Assembly (NCBI GenBank): GCA_001508595.1
Contig: LGHA01000003.1
Span: 1 to 28,019, forward strand
Origin: Anaerolineaceae bacterium 46_22
Lineage (GTDB): Bacteria > Chloroflexota > Anaerolineae > Anaerolineales > Anaerolineaceae
Direction of reading: 5' to 3'
DNA: 28,019 nucleotides
Below, piece by piece: positions 22,605 through 28,019 of the stretch. The notes under the pieces were generated by a model that was not told the DNA's origin, did not search any database, and was given only the letters and a program-made list of their open reading frames with translations. Numbering within the stretch: the first letter of the stretch is position 1; every line of letters starts with the position of its first letter. Made by a program: the position numbers and the translations under genes.

Positions 22605-23951
22605 ATGAGAGCAGAACATGCCTGGCAGGCCACCATAGGTCAGCTACAACTTGAAATGTCAAAGGCGTCCTTTGATACATGGGTCAGCAGCGCACAATTT
22701 CTTGGTTATGATGAGGAAACAGGTCTTTTTACTATTGGTGTCAAAAATGCGTACGCCCGTGATTGGCTCGATGACCGCTTAAGCGCCAAACTCTCAAGAT
22801 TGCTAACAGGCATGATCGGAAAACCAGTAACAACTGAAATTAAAGTTCATTCTACGAATACATCCATTCCAGAATCTGAAGTCCAAAAGGCAGCTGCTCA
22901 GAAAGCACCCCTTCCAAACGACAATACAAACATCAACAACCGGTACCGCTTCGATAATTTTGTGGTTGGCGCAGATAACCGCCTGGCACATGCTGCCTGT
23001 ATGGCTGTAGCGGAAAGCCCGGCACGCGCCTATAACCCCTTATTTCTTTATGGCGGTGTTGGATTGGGAAAAACGCACCTTCTTCATGCCATTGGCAACG
23101 CCTGCCAGCCGGCGAATTTGAACGTTCTGTATGTTTCTTCAGAAGAATTCACCAACGACCTGATCAATGCCATCCGAACGCATACCACACCAGCCTTCCG
23201 TGAGAAATATCGCCAGATTGATGTGCTTCTTATCGATGATATCCAATTCATTGCCGGCAAAGAATCCACGCAGGAAGAATTTTTTCATACTTTTAACACC
23301 CTGCACGGACAAAACAACCAAATCGTGATCTCTTCTGATCGATCACCTAAAGCCCTTGTGACGCTAGAGGAACGCCTGCGCTCTCGCTTTGAATGGGGAT
23401 TGACGGCTGATATTCAACCCCCGGATGTTGAAACCCGATTAGCTATTCTGAGGGCAAAAGCAGAGCGAGCAGGGCGGCAGGTCCCGGCTGATATTCTTGA
23501 ATTGATCGCCAGACAGGTACAGTCCAATATTCGTGAACTTGAAGGTGCTCTGAATCGCGTTCTGGCGTATTCTGACCTGACCGGTGTGCCGCTGACATTA
23601 GAATTGGCACACAACGCCCTGACTGATTTTCTCCCACACGGTTTGGATCTGCAGCCGGATGATGTGTTGGACGAGGTTTCAAAAACTTTTGGTGTTTCCA
23701 ACGATCGCCTTTTGGGTCGGGAGCGCACACGGGAGGTTGCCCTTCCGCGCCAGATTGCGATGTATTTGATGCGGGAAGAAGGCGGGGTTTCATTACCTCA
23801 AATCGGCGAAATCGTTGGCGGGCGAGACCATACCACTGTGATTTATGCCTGTGATAAGGTTAACAACTTGATGGAAACGGATGAGCATTTACGCCGGCAA
23901 ATTTTACAAATTCGTGAACGTCTCTACGGGCGGGTCAGCGTAGCTATTTAA
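22605..23951 (+). CDS. dnaA: Chromosomal replication initiator DnaA
   Basis: AAA+ replication initiator of 448 residues, complete. Domain I spans about 1-85 (AWQATIGQLQLEMSKASFDTW) and a short variable domain II about 86-110. The AAA+ domain has Walker A GGVGLGKTHLL (150-160), Walker B LLIDDIQF (208-215) and the arginine-finger-region helix LEERLRSRFEWG. The C-terminal helix-turn-helix binds DnaA boxes and has the signature GRDHTTVIYACDKV. GGAAG lies four bases before the ATG at 22605. Unlike in many genomes, it is not followed by dnaN; a transporter and polA come next. The 451-base upstream gap is AT-rich with one near-match DnaA box, so an origin here is possible but not shown. Confidence 0.98.
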   Translation: MRAEHAWQATIGQLQLEMSKASFDTWVSSAQFLGYDEETGLFTIGVKNAYARDWLDDRLSAKLSRLLTGMIGKPVTTEIKVHSTNTSIPESEVQKAAAQKAPLPNDNTNINNRYRFDNFVVGADNRLAHAACMAVAESPARAYNPLFLYGGVGLGKTHLLHAIGNACQPANLNVLYVSSEEFTNDLINAIRTHTTPAFREKYRQIDVLLIDDIQFIAGKESTQEEFFHTFNTLHGQNNQIVISSDRSPKALVTLEERLRSRFEWGLTADIQPPDVETRLAILRAKAERAGRQVPADILELIARQVQSNIRELEGALNRVLAYSDLTGVPLTLELAHNALTDFLPHGLDLQPDDVLDEVSKTFGVSNDRLLGRERTREVALPRQIAMYLMREEGGVSLPQIGEIVGGRDHTTVIYACDKVNNLMETDEHLRRQILQIRERLYGRVSVAI

Positions 23952-23977
23952 ATTCGATCAAGTAAGTTAATTTTGGA

Positions 23978-24006
23978 AAATAAGCCTTTTTGAAACACGC
24001 TTATTT
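23978..24006 (+). terminator. Hairpin after dnaA
   Basis: Perfect eight-base stem AAATAAGC/GCTTATTT with a 13-base loop, 27 bases after the dnaA stop. The T-run is only the TTT inside the stem, so it is a moderate terminator at best. Confidence 0.4.
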
Positions 24007-24017
24007 GGTAATGAGAA

Positions 24018-24046
24018 TTGATGAATAATTTGATTTGGGGGATAAT
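24018..24046 (+). promoter_or_regulatory. Promoter of the EamA transporter gene
   Basis: TTGATG (24018-24023), exactly 17 bases, then GATAAT (24041-24046). Transcription should start near 24053, giving a leader of about 35 bases. That leader contains a 12-codon reading frame (24057-24095) overlapping the transporter start. Confidence 0.55.
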
Positions 24047-24087
24047 CTATATCACTATGACTGCCAATTATTCTCACTTAATAAGCA

Positions 24088-25134
24088 ATGAATGATTCAA
24101 AGCGTTTTGGGATACTATCCGGGTTTGTTGCTGCCATCCTGTTTGGGGCATCAGCACCTCTTGGGAAACCCCTGCTCGACCATTTAAATGACTTCCAGTT
24201 AGCTGGCTTGCTCTATTTGGGCGCAGCTTTAGGCGTGAGTGTATTCTTTATAGGGAAAAACCCAGCACAAACTTTGCGCCGAATATCTCGGAAAAATATC
24301 TTAAGATTATCCGGCGCAATATTTTTCGGTGGTATTTTAGGGCCTTTATTTCTTATGGGAGGCCTTCGGATTGCAGCAGCTGCCTCAGTTTCATTGTGGC
24401 TAAATATGGAAATGGTAGCGACGGTGATCATCGGATATTTCTTTTTTGATGATCATCTGTCAAAGAAAGGCTGGCTGGCAAGTTTGGGAATCCTCGCTGC
24501 GGCAACGCTCCTGGCTTTGGAGGGAGGTGTTGCAGGATTCAAGGCTGCAGGGCTGATTGCGCTTGCTTGTATAAGCTGGGGCTTGGATAACCACCTAACC
24601 GCATTGATCGACGGTATCTCTCCGGCAGAAAGCACATTTTGGAAAGGATTGGTTGCAGGGTCGGTCAATTTGATTTTGGGTCTTCTTGTTGGCTCTTATC
24701 ATGCTGGTTTGCTGAACACGATCGCCGGACTTGGATTGGGCGCTTTGGCTTATGGCTTGTCGATCATGCTTTATATCAGCTCTGCTCAACAACTTGGCGC
24801 GACACGCTCACAATTTATATTTTCAAGTGCACCATTTTTTGGCCTATTGTTTTCCCTTTTATTTGGCGGCACCTTATCCATTTACCAAATAGGGGCATTC
24901 TTTCTTTTCTTAGGATCAGTGTTCATCTTGTTCCGAGAGAGCCATGCCCATCACCACTTGCATTACCCATTTGTACACAGCCACACCCATTATCACCCTG
25001 ATCAACATCATAACCATTACCACCCAGAGGGCGAAGGAAAACCCTATCGTCACAGCCACGAACATGGGCATCAAACCCAGGAACACAGCCATCCCCACTG
25101 GCCTGATCTCCATCATCGCCATGAGCATGACTGA
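24088..25134 (+). CDS. EamA/DMT-family transporter with histidine-rich C-terminal tail
   Basis: Drug/metabolite-transporter superfamily permease of 348 residues: two EamA repeats, about ten membrane helices over residues 1-283 (start GFVAAILFGASAPLGKPLL; second repeat from GLIALACISWGLDNHL). Residues 284-348 form a soluble tail with 24 histidines in 65 positions, including HSHTHYH, HSHEHGH and HSHPHWPDLHHRHEH. Such tails bind Ni, Zn or Co ions in other proteins, so a role in metal transport or metal sensing is likely but unproven. Similar tailed EamA proteins occur in other bacteria without an assigned substrate. There is no clear ribosome-binding site before ATG 24088. It converges on polA, with 26 bases between the stops. 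Confidence 0.88.
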   Translation: MNDSKRFGILSGFVAAILFGASAPLGKPLLDHLNDFQLAGLLYLGAALGVSVFFIGKNPAQTLRRISRKNILRLSGAIFFGGILGPLFLMGGLRIAAAASVSLWLNMEMVATVIIGYFFFDDHLSKKGWLASLGILAAATLLALEGGVAGFKAAGLIALACISWGLDNHLTALIDGISPAESTFWKGLVAGSVNLILGLLVGSYHAGLLNTIAGLGLGALAYGLSIMLYISSAQQLGATRSQFIFSSAPFFGLLFSLLFGGTLSIYQIGAFFLFLGSVFILFRESHAHHHLHYPFVHSHTHYHPDQHHNHYHPEGEGKPYRHSHEHGHQTQEHSHPHWPDLHHRHEHD

Positions 25135-25160
25135 GTATTACTAATTTTTTTGAATCAGGA

Positions 25161-27953
25161 TTAGCGTTTTTCCATATTTCCCCAGCTGGGGCCGGCTTTA
25201 GCTTCAGTGCTGAGCGGGATATCCAGGCTGTAGGCGTTTTCCATCACGCGGGTCACCAGTGTAAGGGTTTCTTGCAATTCCTTTTGAGGCACCTCAAAGA
25301 TCAACTCATCGTGAACTTGCAGCAGCATTCGCGCATTTAATCCTATCTTGGCTATTTCATCCGGCAGTTCAAGCATGGCAAGCTTGATAATATCTGCAGC
25401 TGTGCCCTGGATGGGTGCGTTGATCGCTTCACGTTCTTCACGCTGCCTGATTGCATAACTCGCTCCGCGCTTCAGGTTGGGGAAGTAACGCCGCCGACCC
25501 AGCAGTGTTTCCACATAGCCCTGTTCTGCTGCCGTCTCTCGAATGCCATCCAGGAAATTCTTTACACCGGGGAACTTCTCGAAATAAGTGGCGATAAAGT
25601 TCTCCGCTTCTGCAAGGGTTAAATCGGTAGCGTTGGTCAGCCCATATGCGCTCATCCCATAGATAAGACCGAAATTGATCGCCTTGGCATGGCGCCGCAT
25701 CTCCGGCGTGACCTCGTTCACGTCAATGTTGTGAACGGCTGCGGCTGTTGTGGCGTGAATATCCTGACCGGCATTAAAGGCGGCCAGCATGGCTTTGTCC
25801 TGGGACATGTGTGCGACAATCCGCAGTTCAATTTGAGAATAGTCCACAGCCAGCAGCTGCCAACCCTCACTGGCAATGAATCCATTGCGTACGCGCCGTC
25901 CAATTTCTGTTCGGGTGGGGATATTCTGCAGGTTGGGATCAGAGGAAGCAATCCGTCCTGTCACCGTGCCAGTTTGGTTGAAGGAAGTGTGGACCCGCCC
26001 CGTTTCCGGGTTGATTTGCAGCGGCAGGGAATCGACATAAGTTGACCGCAGTTTTTCGAGCTCCCGATACTCAAGCATCCAGTCAATCACCGGGTGCTGC
26101 CCTTTCATTGCTTCTAAAACGGAGGCAGCCGTGGAATAATAACCTGAGGAGGTTTTACGCGCCCGATCCGGGGGTGTTAACCCCAGGTCTTCAAATAATG
26201 CCTGGGATAGCTGCTGCGTTGAATTCAGGTTGAATTTGTAACCGACTGCATTCTGGATTTTATCTTCAATTTTTCCCAGGCTTTCTTCCAATTCATGCGA
26301 AAAATCTTCAAAGAATGCCTGGTCCAGCTTTATTCCCGCTTCTTCCATGGCAGCTAAAACAGAGATAAGGGGCATTTCCATGGTTTTGAAGAGCTCTTCA
26401 GCTTCTTGTGCTTCCAAATCATTTTTCAACTCAGGTATCAAGCGCAGGCAAATTGCTGCATCTGCTGCGGCATAGCTGGCGGCATCAGCGATGGATACTT
26501 TGTCCATCGTCTTTTGGCTGCTTCCTTTGCCAATCAATGCTTCAATATGGGTCATTTCATATCCCAGGCGCACCCATGCCAGGTTTTTTAATCCCAGGTT
26601 TCGTGATGCAGGGTTAATCAACCACTCTGCAATCATGGTGTCAAATGTAAGGGGTGAAACGATCAAACCGGCTCGTTTTAAGACCAGGTAATCGTATTTG
26701 AGGTTGTGACCTGCTTTACCAATCTCAGGGTCTGTCATCACCCCTGAAAGGGCATCAACAACGTCCTTGAGCGGCAGTTGTTTGCCTTCTTTATGCCCGA
26801 CTGGAATGTAGTAACCGTGATCAGGCTTCACTGCCAGGGAGACCCCGACCAATTTTGCCCGCATCACGTCTGTATCCGTGGTTTCGGTGTCAAAAGCAAT
26901 CATGTCCGCATCTTTCAAGGTTTTTATGAGTTCTGAAAGAGCCTCGGGTGTATCCACAATTGTTGTGCTTATTTCTCCTGCTGAATCATCCGTTGATGCA
27001 GACTCGATACCTTGAGGGAATAAATCCATTTGTTCTTCGCCCTCAGGCATAATCGGCTTCATCTTCCCAACAAGTTTGTTGAGCTGGTCTGTCAGTGTTC
27101 GGAATTCCAATTCTCTGAATAGGTCTTCTACTGCTTTGGGATTAAAGCGGTCAATGCGTGCCTGTTCAAGATTAAGATCTACTTTCAGATCCGTCACAAT
27201 GCGGGACAGTTTTTGGCTGAGATAAGCGACTTCTTTACTTCCTTCAAGCGCGGATTTTGCCCGACCGGATATCTCATCGATATGTTCAAAGATGCCGTCG
27301 AGATCGCCGTATTCATCGAGCAGCTTCACAGCCGTCTTTTCACCGACCCCTTTGACGCCGGGGATGTTATCGGAGGTGTCACCACACAGCGCTTTAAAAT
27401 CCACCACCTTTTCAGGTAAAACGCCGAGCTTCTTTTTCACATCCTCAGGGAAGTAGTCTTTGGCATCTGAGAGCTTGCTGCCCGCCAGGTTAACCACCAC
27501 CCGATCCGTAACCAGCTGTAATAAGTCCTTATCGCCGGTGATGATCTTCACTCCCAAACCTTTTTCTTCTGCAGCCCAACGTGCCACGCTGCCGAGAACG
27601 TCATCAGCCTCATAATTTTCCATTTCTAAGCGGGGGATATTAAGTGCATCGACGATTTCACGCATGCGCTCTACCTGCGAACGGAGGTCATCTGGCATTT
27701 TCGCACGCGTGCCTTTATAGTCATCAAAAAGCTCATGGCGAAAGGTTTTTCCCTTATCAAATACCACTGCCAGGTAATCGGGATTTTCCTGTTCAAAGAT
27801 TCGCAAGAGGATGCTGGTAAAACCATAAACACCAGCTGTTGGCTCGCCGCTGCTTGTCTGGAAAGCATTGGTGCGGGTTCCGCCGGCTGTTAGCGCGTAG
27901 TAAGCCCTGTAAGCGAGGCCGTGACCGTCAAGAAGATATAAAACTGGGGGCAT
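25161..27953 (-). CDS. polA: DNA polymerase I
   Basis: Repair and primer-removal polymerase of 930 residues, full length. Residues about 1-290 are the 5'-3' nuclease (YLLDGHGLAYRAYYAL, GDKDLLQLV, CGDTSDNIPGVKGVGEKTA). A 3'-5' exonuclease domain follows with intact catalytic motifs, FDTETTDTD, HNLKYDYLVL and YAAADAAICLRL, so proofreading is probably active, unlike in Taq polymerase. The polymerase domain has motif A VDYSQIELRIVAH, the O-helix RRHAKAINFGLIYG and motif C LQVHDELIFE. AAAGGA lies about eight bases before the ATG at 27953. A TAGAAT further up could be its -10 element, though no good -35 is seen. It is transcribed toward the EamA transporter. Confidence 0.98.
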   Translation of the reverse strand: MPPVLYLLDGHGLAYRAYYALTAGGTRTNAFQTSSGEPTAGVYGFTSILLRIFEQENPDYLAVVFDKGKTFRHELFDDYKGTRAKMPDDLRSQVERMREIVDALNIPRLEMENYEADDVLGSVARWAAEEKGLGVKIITGDKDLLQLVTDRVVVNLAGSKLSDAKDYFPEDVKKKLGVLPEKVVDFKALCGDTSDNIPGVKGVGEKTAVKLLDEYGDLDGIFEHIDEISGRAKSALEGSKEVAYLSQKLSRIVTDLKVDLNLEQARIDRFNPKAVEDLFRELEFRTLTDQLNKLVGKMKPIMPEGEEQMDLFPQGIESASTDDSAGEISTTIVDTPEALSELIKTLKDADMIAFDTETTDTDVMRAKLVGVSLAVKPDHGYYIPVGHKEGKQLPLKDVVDALSGVMTDPEIGKAGHNLKYDYLVLKRAGLIVSPLTFDTMIAEWLINPASRNLGLKNLAWVRLGYEMTHIEALIGKGSSQKTMDKVSIADAASYAAADAAICLRLIPELKNDLEAQEAEELFKTMEMPLISVLAAMEEAGIKLDQAFFEDFSHELEESLGKIEDKIQNAVGYKFNLNSTQQLSQALFEDLGLTPPDRARKTSSGYYSTAASVLEAMKGQHPVIDWMLEYRELEKLRSTYVDSLPLQINPETGRVHTSFNQTGTVTGRIASSDPNLQNIPTRTEIGRRVRNGFIASEGWQLLAVDYSQIELRIVAHMSQDKAMLAAFNAGQDIHATTAAAVHNIDVNEVTPEMRRHAKAINFGLIYGMSAYGLTNATDLTLAEAENFIATYFEKFPGVKNFLDGIRETAAEQGYVETLLGRRRYFPNLKRGASYAIRQREEREAINAPIQGTAADIIKLAMLELPDEIAKIGLNARMLLQVHDELIFEVPQKELQETLTLVTRVMENAYSLDIPLSTEAKAGPSWGNMEKR

Positions 27954-28019
27954 AGGAGCAGTCCTTTATTCTATTGAATGGATGCTTTCAATTCATTTTA
28001 ACTCGATTTGGCTTTGAAT

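Noticed and set aside
24944..25144. Overlapping frames across the histidine-rich tail
   Set aside because: Repetitive CAC/CAT codons keep other frames open by composition; the EamA frame explains the sequence.

Overview
The window looks like chromosomal DNA of a member of the Chloroflexota, most likely an Anaerolineae-type anaerobe. This is an inference from gene content and style: a secreted subtilase ending in a short hydrophobic LPxxxR-type tail, a LysM/M23 lipoprotein of a form I associate with this phylum, PflX-type and B12-binding radical SAM enzymes, and an isolated dnaA. No rRNA, tRNA, CRISPR array, phage or insertion sequence was seen. Seventeen protein genes are intact and one ABC permease is decayed.

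Layout. 1-2.4 kb: plsY (phospholipid synthesis), a flavodoxin-like FMN reductase, and a convergent PIG-L-type deacetylase. 2.5-7.2 kb, minus strand: an EF-G-like GTPase with altered GTPase motifs, then a TetR regulator whose stop overlaps the start of a B12-binding radical SAM enzyme. 7.4-11.7 kb, plus strand: a ROK-fold protein that has lost its kinase signature residues, an amidohydrolase, a PflX-like radical SAM protein and glutamate racemase (murI). 11.8-15.7 kb, minus strand: a LysM/M23 lipoprotein and a subtilisin-family protease, both exported. 15.7-16.5 kb: remains of an ABC-2 permease, a heptamer repeat and a strong minus-strand terminator. 16.5-19.7 kb, minus strand: a membrane-anchored alpha/beta hydrolase and an ABC-F ATPase. 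19.7-22.2 kb, plus strand: an overlapping pair of a flippase-like membrane protein and an FAD oxidoreductase. 22.2-24 kb: an AT-rich 451-bp region with repeats and hairpins, then dnaA. 24-28 kb: an EamA transporter with a histidine-rich tail, convergent with DNA polymerase I.

How the genes work together. Housekeeping functions cover envelope lipid (plsY), peptidoglycan (murI and a probable peptidoglycan hydrolase) and replication (dnaA, polA). The TetR/radical SAM pair and the flippase/FAD-oxidoreductase pair are the two clear translationally coupled units and are probably functional modules of unknown substrate.

The most interesting non-coding signals are five start codons lying 6-7 bases after a -10 element (four of them an extended TGN form), which suggests leaderless mRNAs. 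The dnaA leader has two mutually exclusive hairpins, one terminator-like, downstream of a promoter whose -35 box overlaps a DnaA-box-like sequence. There is also a possible three-way-junction RNA at 9819-9901 that resembles half of a TPP aptamer.
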